64,000 nt of DNA from positions 124,001 through 188,000 of the forward strand of contig NZ_VORS01000002.1 of assembly GCF_007997075.1 (NCBI RefSeq), written 5' to 3'. The notes beneath the pieces were generated by a model that made no database searches, was not told where the DNA came from, and was given only the letters and a program-made list of their open reading frames with translations. The position numbers were made by a program, and so were the translations under genes. The stretch is from Polaribacter sp. IC073 (lineage in GTDB: Bacteria; Bacteroidota; Bacteroidia; Flavobacteriales; Flavobacteriaceae). Below are positions 17,554 through 26,713 of the stretch, piece after piece (position 1 is the first letter of the stretch; each line of letters starts with the position of its first letter).

Positions 17554-18921
17554 TTGGTCGAAAAAATATTAAGAAATAAATTATTATTTATCTGTATTCA
17601 TTTGGTTATTGGATATTTAGGAACAAAAGGCTTTTTTCCATCATTATTTGGTTTGATTACTATTATGCTGCCTATATTTATCATTTTTCAGACAAATAAT
17701 AAAAATGAAGAAGCACTACTTTTTGCGGCTTATATTGTAGGCGCAGAGGTTTTTATTAGAATGACAGGAGGTTTTATTTTTTATGAAACCGGTAAGTATG
17801 CTGTATTACTATTTTTAACGATGGGCATTGTTTTAGGGAAGTTTAAACAAGTATTTTCTGTACAATATGTATTTTACATTCTATTATTATTGTTAGGAAT
17901 TGTATTTACACAAGTTCCTGAAGGAGAGTCTTTAAGAACAAATATTACCTTTAATTTAAGTGGTCCTATCGTTTTAGGTATTGCTGCATTTTATTGTTAT
18001 CAAAGAGAAATTACTTTAAAAAAGCTAATGGACATGCTTTTTTTTATGTTATTGCCGCTTTTTTCTATGATCATTTATCTCTACTTTAGAACGCCAGATT
18101 TAAGTGAAATCGTTTTTGGAGGGGAGGCTAATTTTGTAACTTCCGGTGGTTTTGGACCCAATCAAGTGGCATCAGCAATTGGTTTGGGCATGTTTATATT
18201 AACAGTCTATTTATTATCAAAACAAAAGCTGTCTGGGTATCTATTTCTAGATGCTATTTTTTTAATTTACTTTTCTTACAGAGGGCTATTAACATTTTCT
18301 AGAGGAGGTATTTTAACTGCTGTTGTCACTTTACTAATATTTCTCTTCTTTTATTTATTACATAAAAAAATTGCTTTTACTATCATACTAAGGTATGCAT
18401 TAGTATCAATTGCTTTTATTTTGTCGATTTGGCTTTATACTTTAGACATAACAGGCGGAATGTTAAATAACAGGTATACCGGTAAAAATGCAATTGGAGT
18501 TCAGAAAGATATTACAACTGGAAGAGTTGATATATTACAAATTCAAATGGAAAATTTTTTAGAAAACCCTTTAGGTATTGGAGTAGGGAATGGAAAATAT
18601 GAAAGATTAAATCAAGGAGAAGGAGTTACAGGAGCGTCACACAATGAGGTGGGCAGATTATTGGAAGAACATGGTTATATTGGTCTTCTTCTTTTAATAA
18701 TACTTTTGGTGGTGCCTCTTTTTAACTTTTTTAGAGGGAACAATTATCAAAGAGCATTTATCCTCTCTTTCTATGCAATTTGGTTCTTGACAATTAATCA
18801 CTCTGCTATGAGAATTGCTTTACCGGGTTTTGTATATGCACTTAGTTTATTAAATATTACAGGCACTAATGAAGAAGAAGCCGAAGATATAATTGATAAA
18901 AAGAGTGTAGATGATGCATAA
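17554..18921 (+). CDS. O-antigen ligase/polymerase family membrane protein (Wzy/WaaL-like)
   Basis: A 455-residue polytopic membrane protein with roughly ten to twelve hydrophobic helices. A periplasmic loop contains GVGNGKYERLNQGEG and ASHNEVGRLLEEHGYIGLLLL, which is the SHN...EE.G pattern of the Wzy_C/RfaL family. It would polymerise repeat units or ligate the finished glycan to its lipid carrier at the periplasmic face. The start is a TTG one base after the preceding stop, as no nearby ATG exists. Being the only such protein in the locus, it is the best candidate polymerase. Ligase and polymerase cannot be separated by sequence alone. Confidence 0.82.
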   Translation: MVEKILRNKLLFICIHLVIGYLGTKGFFPSLFGLITIMLPIFIIFQTNNKNEEALLFAAYIVGAEVFIRMTGGFIFYETGKYAVLLFLTMGIVLGKFKQVFSVQYVFYILLLLLGIVFTQVPEGESLRTNITFNLSGPIVLGIAAFYCYQREITLKKLMDMLFFMLLPLFSMIIYLYFRTPDLSEIVFGGEANFVTSGGFGPNQVASAIGLGMFILTVYLLSKQKLSGYLFLDAIFLIYFSYRGLLTFSRGGILTAVVTLLIFLFFYLLHKKIAFTIILRYALVSIAFILSIWLYTLDITGGMLNNRYTGKNAIGVQKDITTGRVDILQIQMENFLENPLGIGVGNGKYERLNQGEGVTGASHNEVGRLLEEHGYIGLLLLIILLVVPLFNFFRGNNYQRAFILSFYAIWFLTINHSAMRIALPGFVYALSLLNITGTNEEEAEDIIDKKSVDDA

Positions 18922-19915
18922 ACAGATTCTTTATATTGGTAATATGCATTCAGAAAACCCAACTACATTTAAAAATTTAAGTTTTTTTTTGAATAAAGAA
19001 GGGTATACAATATATGAAGCATCTGCTAAAGTAAATAAGTTTTTGAGGTTACTAGACATGTGTTTTTGTATTATTAACCTAAGGAAAAAGGTGGATTACG
19101 TATTAATAGATACGTATAGTACTTCAAATTTTTATTATGCTTTGGTATGTTCTCAACTAGCACGGTTTTTAAAACTGAAATACATTCCTATTTTACATGG
19201 AGGAAATTTGCCGCATAGATTAGAAAAATTTCCTAAAATGTCTGCACTAATTTTTAAAAACTCTGATGTGAATATTTCACCATCAGACTATTTAAAATAT
19301 GAATTTGAAAACAAAGGATATGTAGTACAAAAAATCCCTAATATTTTAGAGACAGAGAAGTATCCTTTTCTTAAAAGAGAAATTATAAAGTCAAAATTAC
19401 TTTATGTAAGAGCTTTTGATAACATCTACAATCCTACAATGGCAATCGAAGTTTTAAGGAAATTAGTGAAAATTTATCCAGAAGCCAAATTATGTATGAT
19501 CGGTCCTGATAAAGATGGTTCTTTAAAAGATGTAAAAAGTTTAATTTCTAAATATAATTTAGAAAATAACGTTGAAATCACTGGTTTTCTTCCGAAAAGT
19601 GAATGGCATAAAAAATCAGAAGCGTATGATATTTTTATCAATACGACTAATATAGACAATACTCCAGTAAGTGTTATAGAAGCTATGGCGTTAGGTTTAT
19701 CAGTAGTTTCTACAAATGTCGGCGGTATTCCTTATGTAATTGAAAATTTAGAAGATGGTTTATTAGTAGCTAAAAATGATGTTGAAAAAATGGTTGAGTA
19801 TGTAATTTCTATAATTAATGGGAATCATAAAGATATTGCTATAAATGCAAGAGCAAAAGTTGAAAAATTTGGTTGGGAAAGTATAAGAAATGATTGGTTA
19901 AAAATTTTACGCTAA
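18911..19915 (+). CDS. Glycosyltransferase family 4
   Basis: A 334-residue GT-B enzyme beginning QILYIGNMHSENPTTFKNL. The acceptor domain contains PILHGGNLPHRL. The donor domain starts near LLYVRAFDNIYNPTMAIEVL, followed by AKLCMIGPDKDGSL, VEITGFLP and NTPVSVIEAMALGLSVV; TNVGGIPYVI ends the motif. The first acidic residue of the usual E-x7-E pair appears replaced, reading DNTPVSVIE, a variation seen in some GT4 members. Two ATGs occur at the start; the first overlaps the previous gene by 11 bp. Confidence 0.83.
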   Translation: MMHKQILYIGNMHSENPTTFKNLSFFLNKEGYTIYEASAKVNKFLRLLDMCFCIINLRKKVDYVLIDTYSTSNFYYALVCSQLARFLKLKYIPILHGGNLPHRLEKFPKMSALIFKNSDVNISPSDYLKYEFENKGYVVQKIPNILETEKYPFLKREIIKSKLLYVRAFDNIYNPTMAIEVLRKLVKIYPEAKLCMIGPDKDGSLKDVKSLISKYNLENNVEITGFLPKSEWHKKSEAYDIFINTTNIDNTPVSVIEAMALGLSVVSTNVGGIPYVIENLEDGLLVAKNDVEKMVEYVISIINGNHKDIAINARAKVEKFGWESIRNDWLKILR

Positions 19916-21201
19916 TGATTTATAGAATTATTTATAAAATAGGTGAAAAGTTAAGAAACCCTTCTTTACAAGAAAAATATACCTTTCTTAAAGCTTCTGA
20001 AAAGTGGAGTTTAGACGAATTAGAAAAATACCAACTTAAAAAACTGAAAGAATTACTAAAAATAGCCACAGATAATTCTTCCTTTTATAAAGAGAAATTA
20101 AAAGATATAAATATATCTGAAATAAATTATTTATCAGATTTAAAAAAAGTTCCAATTATTACAAAAGAAGAACTTTTTAAATATAGCTCTGATGTACATA
20201 CAAACATCAATTTTAAAAAACAGTTTGTAGCAAGAACTTCAGGATCTAGCGGTAGATCTTTAGTTTTTAATAGAGAAGAAGCCGCAGATTCATTTAATAG
20301 AGCAGCCATACAAAGAGGGTATTCTTGGTATAATGTGAATTATTGGGATAGAAATGGCTATTTTTGGGGGTCAAATTTTTCGTTTTTAAAGAAATGTAAA
20401 AATAGTTTGTTAGATAAAATTCAAAACAGATTTAGGGTTTTTAGCTTTAATGAAAAGCAACTTAAAAAATTTATAAATAAGTTGAAAAAGGCGCGTTATG
20501 TTCATGGATATTCTTCAATGATTTATCAAACAGCAGTTTTAATAAATGCTAAAAAATTATCTAAACCTTCTAAAATTAAGATGGTGAAAGGTACTTCAGA
20601 AAAAATATTAGAGAGCTACCAAGAAGAAATTATAGAAGCTTTTGGGTCGAAGATTATTAGTGAATATGGAGCAACAGAAGCTGGAATTATAGCTTTTGAA
20701 TGCCCTTTTGGTCGCATGCACATAAACATGGAAGGTGTGCTTGTAGAGGAAATTGATAATGAAATAGTAGTAACCAATCTTCAAATGCATTCTTTTCCTA
20801 TTATTCGGTATAAATTAGGAGATTATATTAAGTTAGATTTAAGTGGAGAAAAGTGTAAATGTGGATTGGAACATCAAATTTTAGAAGAAGTTACCGGCCG
20901 AATAGGAGAAAATATTTACGGTTTCAACAAAACATATCCAAGTTTATATTTATATTATATTTTTAAAAATCTTTCCGAAAACTTTAATATCGAATTGAAT
21001 TATCAAGTAATTCAAGAGCAAAAAGGGGCATTAACTTTTTTGATAGAACAAATGATAAATACCTCGGAAGAAAACAAATTAATTTGTGAAATAGAAAAAT
21101 ATTTTAAGAAAGATATTAGCTATGAGGTAAAGAAAAATTCAACTTTTAGTCTTCAGGAAAAGAACAAACTTAAAAATTTTATTTCTAAAATCAATGAATA
21201 G
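19915..21201 (+). CDS. CapK/PaaK-like adenylate-forming protein (phenylacetate-CoA ligase family)
   Basis: A 428-residue member of the phenylacetate-CoA ligase-like branch of adenylate-forming enzymes often found in capsule loci (CapK). The phosphate-binding loop RTSGSSGRSLVF is near residue 103, the EYGATEAG adenylate motif lies in the middle, and FPIIRYKLGDYI and TGRIGENI correspond to later core motifs. It may activate a carboxylic acid for transfer to the glycan, but the substrate is unknown. The ATG at 19915 overlaps the previous TAA by one base and is preferred to a TTG seven codons upstream. It overlaps the next gene by eight bases. Confidence 0.82.
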   Translation: MIYRIIYKIGEKLRNPSLQEKYTFLKASEKWSLDELEKYQLKKLKELLKIATDNSSFYKEKLKDINISEINYLSDLKKVPIITKEELFKYSSDVHTNINFKKQFVARTSGSSGRSLVFNREEAADSFNRAAIQRGYSWYNVNYWDRNGYFWGSNFSFLKKCKNSLLDKIQNRFRVFSFNEKQLKKFINKLKKARYVHGYSSMIYQTAVLINAKKLSKPSKIKMVKGTSEKILESYQEEIIEAFGSKIISEYGATEAGIIAFECPFGRMHINMEGVLVEEIDNEIVVTNLQMHSFPIIRYKLGDYIKLDLSGEKCKCGLEHQILEEVTGRIGENIYGFNKTYPSLYLYYIFKNLSENFNIELNYQVIQEQKGALTFLIEQMINTSEENKLICEIEKYFKKDISYEVKKNSTFSLQEKNKLKNFISKINE

Positions 21202-21934
21202 TTTAGTCTCAATAATTACTCCAAATTATAACTCAGAAAAATTTATAGCACAAACGCTACAAAGTATAAGAGCTCAAACCTATAAAAACTGGGAACTTAT
21301 AATTGTAGATGATTGTTCTACGGATAAGAGTTTAGACATTATAGAAACGTATTCTAAAACAGATAAAAGAATAAAAGTTATTAGATTGAATGAAAATTCT
21401 GGTGCTGGTATTGCTAGAAATAAAGCTATTGAAGAAGCTACTGGTAACTTTATTGCTTTTTTAGATAGTGATGATTTGTGGCATCCAGAAAAGTTAGAAA
21501 AGCAACTCGCTTTTATGGTTCAGAAGAACTACAACCTAACGTACACTTCTTATAATGTTTTCAATGAAAAAGATGCAGAACCAAATAAAATAGTACTTTG
21601 TAAGCCGACCTTAAATTACAGCCAAATGTTGTATTCAAATAAAATAGGGTGTCTTACAGCGATGTATAATAAGGATAATTTAGGCAAGATATATATGCCG
21701 GAAATTAGAAAAAGACAAGATTATGCACTGTGGCTTAAAATTTTAAAAAAAGAAGAAAGAGCATATGGTCTTCAAGAGGTTTTAGCGTGTTATAGAGATA
21801 GAAGTAATTCTATATCAAACAATAAAGTTGAAATGTTAAAATGGAATTGGATTTTGTATAAAAAAGTAGAAGAATTATCTTATTTTCAGTCTTTATTTTA
21901 TGTAACTTCAAATGTTTTAAACAAGATATTTTAA
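21194..21934 (+). CDS. Glycosyltransferase family 2
   Basis: A compact 246-residue GT-A enzyme: VSIITPNYNSEKFIAQTLQSI at the start, LIIVDDCSTDKSL near residue 37, NSGAGIARNKAI and the metal motif FLDSDDLWHPEKLE near residues 88-101. KRQDYALWLKIL is the late acidic motif. This arrangement is typical of flavobacterial WcaA-like transferases that often precede the initiating sugar transferase. It overlaps the CapK-like gene by eight bases, and its last base is the first base of the next gene. Confidence 0.9.
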   Translation: MNSLVSIITPNYNSEKFIAQTLQSIRAQTYKNWELIIVDDCSTDKSLDIIETYSKTDKRIKVIRLNENSGAGIARNKAIEEATGNFIAFLDSDDLWHPEKLEKQLAFMVQKNYNLTYTSYNVFNEKDAEPNKIVLCKPTLNYSQMLYSNKIGCLTAMYNKDNLGKIYMPEIRKRQDYALWLKILKKEERAYGLQEVLACYRDRSNSISNNKVEMLKWNWILYKKVEELSYFQSLFYVTSNVLNKIF

Positions 21935-23313
21935 TGACTCAAAAAAAATATTTTAATATTTCTGAAAGAAAAATACTTTTAAGAGTAACGGATATACTGG
22001 TTATTATTGTCAGCTTATTTATGTCTTTTGAAGTATTAGACTTCAATTATTTTAGCTTTAAAAATGAGGCTATTTTTGGTTGGGTATCTTTATTAGTTTT
22101 CTACTACTTAATTTTTGGAGAAATTTTTCAGTTATTCAATTTAAACATCTCTAATAATAGATATTTAGTCGTAAGAAGTATTGTGGTTACCGCATTTATT
22201 ACGACAGTATTCTATATTTTCACGCCTTTTATAGCGCCTGTTTTACCAAATAATAGACTTCAAATTTTATATCTTTTTTTAATTTTAATTGTACCAGTTA
22301 CACTCTGGAGGTTTATTTATATACAAGTAATTTTTTCTCCTAAATTTTTTAAGACCGTAATTTTTATAGGCAAATCAGAAAAAATAGAAAAGCTTATAAA
22401 CCAAATCAAAGGAGATAATTATCATAATCTAAGAGCTTATTTCTCTGATAGAGCAATTGAAAATGCAGAAGGTTTTAGAAATATAAACACCGATAAATTA
22501 GCTGAATTTTCTCTAGATCATTCAATTAATGAAATCATTGTTTCAAAAGAAGGTTTGCCAGAAGAAGTAATTAGTTCTTTAAATAAAGAATTGATATTTT
22601 TATTTCAAAAAGGCTTACATATTACAAGCTATGAAAGTTTTTATGAAAGCATTACTTTAAGAATACCAAAAGAATATTTAGAACAGAACTTCTACAAATA
22701 CATCAATTTTAGTAAGAATAATACGAACAGGTTTTATCTTTTTGGATTAAGAATTACAGATATTATTGTTTCTTTTATTGGAAGTATTTTATTTTTATGT
22801 GTTTCTCCATTAATTTTAATTGGAAATTTATTTGGAAATAGAGGTCCGTTATTTTATTCTCAAAATAGAGTGGGGCAAAATGGTAAAGTTTTTAAAATAT
22901 TTAAACTGCGTTCTATGGTTACAGATGCAGAGAAAAACGGAGCAGTTTGGGCACAGAAAGAAGACGTTAGAATTACCTCTTTTGGTAAATTTTTAAGAAA
23001 TACTAGACTAGATGAAGTGCCTCAGTTTTTTAATATTCTAAAAGGGCAGATGAGTATTATTGGGCCAAGACCAGAAAGGCCAGAGTTTGTAAAAGATTTA
23101 GAAGATCAGATTCCTTTTTATGCAATTAGGCATGTTGTAAGACCGGGATTAACGGGGTGGGCACAAGTTAATTATCCGTATGCAAATACATTAGAAGAGC
23201 AAGAAACAAAATTAAGATACGACTTGTATTATATTAAAGAAAGAAATGCTTTTTTAGATTTTAAAATACTGATTAAAACAATTACGACGGTATTATTTTT
23301 TAGAGGGCAATAA
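21934..23313 (+). CDS. Polyprenyl glycosylphosphotransferase (initiating sugar-1-phosphate transferase)
   Basis: Starts repeat-unit synthesis by moving a sugar-1-phosphate from a UDP-sugar to undecaprenyl phosphate in the inner membrane. It has about four N-terminal membrane helices (residues 10-125), a middle soluble domain and a further helix near 270-295. The conserved C-terminal bacterial sugar transferase domain contains YSQNRVGQNGKVFKIFKLRSM, TRLDEVPQF, IGPRPERPEF, GLTGWAQVNY and RYDLYYIKERN. The 459-residue length matches WbaP/WcaJ-type enzymes. It is the last gene of the locus and runs 21 bp into the 3-prime end of the convergent DUF4105 gene. Confidence 0.92.
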   Translation: MTQKKYFNISERKILLRVTDILVIIVSLFMSFEVLDFNYFSFKNEAIFGWVSLLVFYYLIFGEIFQLFNLNISNNRYLVVRSIVVTAFITTVFYIFTPFIAPVLPNNRLQILYLFLILIVPVTLWRFIYIQVIFSPKFFKTVIFIGKSEKIEKLINQIKGDNYHNLRAYFSDRAIENAEGFRNINTDKLAEFSLDHSINEIIVSKEGLPEEVISSLNKELIFLFQKGLHITSYESFYESITLRIPKEYLEQNFYKYINFSKNNTNRFYLFGLRITDIIVSFIGSILFLCVSPLILIGNLFGNRGPLFYSQNRVGQNGKVFKIFKLRSMVTDAEKNGAVWAQKEDVRITSFGKFLRNTRLDEVPQFFNILKGQMSIIGPRPERPEFVKDLEDQIPFYAIRHVVRPGLTGWAQVNYPYANTLEEQETKLRYDLYYIKERNAFLDFKILIKTITTVLFFRGQ

Positions 23314-24477
23314 GTATTTATAGAGAAAGACATACCGTATAAAAAACAAAACCAATAAAGGCATTACCGCAACAGGAAATATTTGAACTCCTAGTATCCA
23401 TAAAATTGGAATTATCATTAAAAAGAGTAAAAGGATTAAAATATATTTCTGCAGCCATTTCCGAGCTTTCTCTTTTAGGATTAAAAAAGCAACGAACAAA
23501 TTCGGAAGAAATGCCCATAAAATATTAAAATTATTAGGCGCCGTTTTATGTGAAGAAAAGATCCATAAATACGTTATAATTACTCCGATTAGGCCGGTTG
23601 TAAAGAAAATTATAAAGTCTAAATATTTAGTTCTCTTGTTATTTTTAAAATCTTTATATGTAATAAAAACCACGAGCAATAGTAAAAAAGTAAATACAGT
23701 GAAAGGATGAAATGCGCTTGAAGAATTGTCTGTTTCATCAAAATTTAATAAAACATCTTCTCTTTTTACAAGGTCTATTAATTTTTCACCATTCTTAATT
23801 TTTCCATTTTCGAAGGTTTTATAAAGGTAATCTGGTAAATAAGTATACGATAATTGATTTCTTTTTTCGTCTAAAATAGTTCCTGCAATTAAATTAATTC
23901 CGAAATTACCCCAAGTGTTCCAATAGATTTCTTGGTTCATTAAACCTCTTAATGTCTTATTATTTTCAATTTTATCAGAATTTAAAAGGACATCCTCATT
24001 TAAAATAGTCTGTGTAATGTCTTTAAGTTTAGAAGCACAATTATCAAAAAAAGGATCGTACAAATACGTTGCATTTTCTGCTAAAGCATTGTTTTCTAAA
24101 TAAACAAAAAATTGCTGTTTTTCTGTTTGATTTAGGTTTAATACTTGTTGTTTTAACCAACGTTTGTCTTTTTTGTAACTTGCTAAAAAGTATTTAAAAT
24201 CATATCTAGCAAGTAAATAATACATTTTACCCTGTGCGAAATTAGAATAGAAGTTAGGCGCATTAAAATCGAAAATTCCGTAATTATAAATAAGGTCTAA
24301 TTTTAATAGAGGATCTTTAATTCTGATTGCCGAATGACCAAATTTTTCATACAATTCTTCACCAGGACCCGCAGTAACGATAGAAATTTCTGAATAAACA
24401 GAAAGATGTACTTGAGCATTATTTTTAATGATTGATAAAAAACAAAATAAGATAAGTAAGCGTAATTTATTCTTCAT
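23293..24477 (-). CDS. DUF4105 domain-containing membrane protein (Lnb N-terminal-like)
   Basis: A 394-residue exported protein. It has a signal peptide (KLRLLILFCFLSIIKNNAQ) and the DUF4105 signature ITAGPGEELYEKFGHSAIRI-like text at about residues 33-53. A YNYGIFDFNAPNF segment and DNCASKLKDIT follow. The C-terminal third has about four hydrophobic helices from residue 265, so the DUF4105 domain should face the periplasm. DUF4105 is related to the N-terminal periplasmic domain of Lnb-like proteins, but its function here is unknown. It lies six bases downstream of the PorV/PorQ-like gene on the same strand, so the two are probably co-transcribed. Confidence 0.8.
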   Translation of the reverse strand: MKNKLRLLILFCFLSIIKNNAQVHLSVYSEISIVTAGPGEELYEKFGHSAIRIKDPLLKLDLIYNYGIFDFNAPNFYSNFAQGKMYYLLARYDFKYFLASYKKDKRWLKQQVLNLNQTEKQQFFVYLENNALAENATYLYDPFFDNCASKLKDITQTILNEDVLLNSDKIENNKTLRGLMNQEIYWNTWGNFGINLIAGTILDEKRNQLSYTYLPDYLYKTFENGKIKNGEKLIDLVKREDVLLNFDETDNSSSAFHPFTVFTFLLLLVVFITYKDFKNNKRTKYLDFIIFFTTGLIGVIITYLWIFSSHKTAPNNFNILWAFLPNLFVAFLILKEKARKWLQKYILILLLFLMIIPILWILGVQIFPVAVMPLLVLFFIRYVFLYKYLLPSKK

Positions 24478-24482
24478 AAAAA

Positions 24483-25553
24483 TTAAGGTCTAAGAAAAGT
24501 ATAATCGAAAGTAATTGAGAAAATATTAGAAAACAAAGCATTACCAACACTCCCAATATTTGTTAGAGCATAATCTATTCGAATTCCTCTGTAGTTGAAA
24601 CCAACACCAAAATTTGGCTGTAAAGACACTGATTTAGAATCGTTAAACTGAGTTATATATTGAAAGTTACCAACACCAGCTCTTAAATAAACAATGTTGT
24701 CATAATCTAGTTGAAAGCCAATTGCAGGATCTATACTTCCTACATCCGAAGAAAAAAGATCATTCGTTCTCGCAAAACGAACATTTAAATCTACTTCTGC
24801 AAGTAAGTTGAAATAGCGCCCAATTCTAAATTCTCTAGCTATACCTATTTGTAATTTTGGTTTTGTAATTTCCGTGGTTTCTGGTAATTCTTGATTTTGC
24901 CCAGGAATAGCATCTTTAATTTTATCAAATTCAACCTGATTTATTGCCCAACTATTAAATGTTGTGGTAATATCTCTTGCCATGATTCCGAATTTCCAAT
25001 CGTTTCTTTCAAACTGAATTCCAGCATCGAATCCGAATCCCCAAGAAGAAGCAAAATCACCAATGGTTCTTCTCACTATTTTAGCATTCACACCAAATTT
25101 TACATTTTTAAAAATAAGATTTCTAGCGTATGCAATATTAAAGGCATAATCTGCGGCAGAAAAAAGACTAATTCTATTAAAATCGATATTTCCTTCGCTG
25201 TCAATTAATTCTGTAGTATTTAGAATGTCATCCACACCAAAACGGATTATAGAAATACCAAAAGCACTTTCTTTGTCTATTGGCATTGCAAACGCAGCAT
25301 GGTTGTAATTTGCTATTCCAGCAAAATAAGAAGCATGCATTAAAGAACCTTGATAATCTTCTATACCAACTAAACCCGCAGGATTCCAGTATATAGAATT
25401 TACATTATTAGAAGTAGCAACAACCGCTTTACTCATTCCTAAAGCAGCAGCATCTACACCAATATTTAAAAATTCGTTAGAATAATTTCTAAAGGATTGT
25501 GCGCTTAAAAAGAATGAAAAAAATAAGAATAAAAGTAAAATTCTGAATTTCAA
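24483..25553 (-). CDS. PorV/PorQ family outer membrane protein
   Basis: A 356-residue outer membrane beta-barrel protein. The signal peptide MKFRILLLFLFFSFFLSAQS precedes FLNIGVDAAALGMSKAVVA and SIYWNPAGL, the FadL-like opening shared by PorV and PorQ of the type IX secretion system. Alternating beta-strand text continues to the final aromatic residue region (ITFDYTFLRP). It may be a T9SS shuttle protein or a lipid/hydrophobic solute channel. Canonical PorV is longer, so I keep the family name only. It is the first gene of a two-gene unit with the DUF4105 gene. Confidence 0.75.
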   Translation of the reverse strand: MKFRILLLFLFFSFFLSAQSFRNYSNEFLNIGVDAAALGMSKAVVATSNNVNSIYWNPAGLVGIEDYQGSLMHASYFAGIANYNHAAFAMPIDKESAFGISIIRFGVDDILNTTELIDSEGNIDFNRISLFSAADYAFNIAYARNLIFKNVKFGVNAKIVRRTIGDFASSWGFGFDAGIQFERNDWKFGIMARDITTTFNSWAINQVEFDKIKDAIPGQNQELPETTEITKPKLQIGIAREFRIGRYFNLLAEVDLNVRFARTNDLFSSDVGSIDPAIGFQLDYDNIVYLRAGVGNFQYITQFNDSKSVSLQPNFGVGFNYRGIRIDYALTNIGSVGNALFSNIFSITFDYTFLRP

Positions 25554-25623
25554 AATATAAAAATTTCTGTAGCAAATATCTTAAATACTATTTAAAATAA
25601 CTGTAGTTTTTAAAAGTTATTGT

Positions 25624-26607
25624 TTAGGAAGCTTCAATTAAAATATTTTCTGCTATAAACTTAGTTATTCTTTTTTCTAACCAAGTGTTTTCATGCGGTT
25701 TAAAAGAGCTCATAAAACCACAATGCCCGCCATAATCTGGAATTTCTAAATAAAAATGATGAGATTTTAGGGCTTCTTTTCTAGGGTAGCATTCTTCAGA
25801 TAAAAAAGTATCATCTTTTGCATTAATTAATAAAGTGGGTCTATCAATATTAGAGATAAAAGGTTTTGCACTCGCTTTTTTCCAATAATCTTCTGGATTT
25901 TTAAATCCGAAAACGGGCACGGTGTACAAATGTTCTAAGTGCTTAAATTTAGTCGCTTTAAATAATTTGTCTTTATTTAAATTGTATTCTGGAAATTTAT
26001 GAGCTTTTTCTAAAACTTTGTTCTTCATTGTTTTAAAAAACATTTCGATGTATAGTTTGTTCTTTAATTTTTCCATTTCTACTTCTGCCGAAGCTATATC
26101 TATCGGGACAGAAATTGCAATTCCGCCTTTAATTTTTTCTGATAATTTTTGTTGATATTCGCCTAAATATTTCAACGTTAAATTGCCTCCTAAACTAAAA
26201 CCAATCATTAAAATTGAATCGTAATCATAGTTTTCTAAAAGATGATTTACAACAAAATCTACATCTTCCGTTTTTCCACTGTGGTAGGTGGCTAACAATA
26301 AATTATCTTCACCACTGCAACTTCTTAAATTAAAACAAACAGTATCTAAGCCTTTTTTATTTAGATGATTAGAGGTAGATGCAATGTATTTTGATTCTGA
26401 ACTTCCTTCTAAACCATGAATTAAAAGAACTAAAGTTTTTGAACCCACCAAAGAAAAATCTAAATCGATAAAATCTGCGTCCCAAGTTGTAATTCTTTTT
26501 CGCTGATAACTACAAACATCTTTCATAAAAAGGGGTCTGTACATGGTATTAAAATGACTGTTTCTAAAAGGCAAAGTAGGAGAGAAGTCCGATTTTAATA
26601 GTGGCAT
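25624..26607 (-). CDS. Alpha/beta-fold hydrolase, YheT family
   Basis: A 327-residue cytoplasmic esterase-like protein. The N-terminal SHFNTMYRPLF and LLIHGLEGSSESKY match YheT/ABHD-type hydrolases. The nucleophile elbow is IGFSLGGN near residue 145. The late Asp is in LLINAKDDTFLS, and the catalytic His is in DYGGHCGFM. Substrate is unknown; members are linked to short-chain ester hydrolysis. It starts with ATG and is transcribed divergently from pssA, with a gap of about 106 bp. Confidence 0.87.
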   Translation of the reverse strand: MPLLKSDFSPTLPFRNSHFNTMYRPLFMKDVCSYQRKRITTWDADFIDLDFSLVGSKTLVLLIHGLEGSSESKYIASTSNHLNKKGLDTVCFNLRSCSGEDNLLLATYHSGKTEDVDFVVNHLLENYDYDSILMIGFSLGGNLTLKYLGEYQQKLSEKIKGGIAISVPIDIASAEVEMEKLKNKLYIEMFFKTMKNKVLEKAHKFPEYNLNKDKLFKATKFKHLEHLYTVPVFGFKNPEDYWKKASAKPFISNIDRPTLLINAKDDTFLSEECYPRKEALKSHHFYLEIPDYGGHCGFMSSFKPHENTWLEKRITKFIAENILIEAS

Positions 26608-26713
26608 TTATTCAGTTTTAATTGCTATTTTTTAAAAATACATAAAAAATAAAGATTTTTAGAAAATTACCAAAAGAGGATTTGTTATTTTAGCGTTTTA
26701 ATCAAAATAACAT

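Noticed and set aside
24891..25208. Plus-strand open frame of 105 codons inside the PorV/PorQ-like gene
   Set aside because: It is antisense to a well-supported coding region with signal peptide and barrel pattern, and has no domain of its own.
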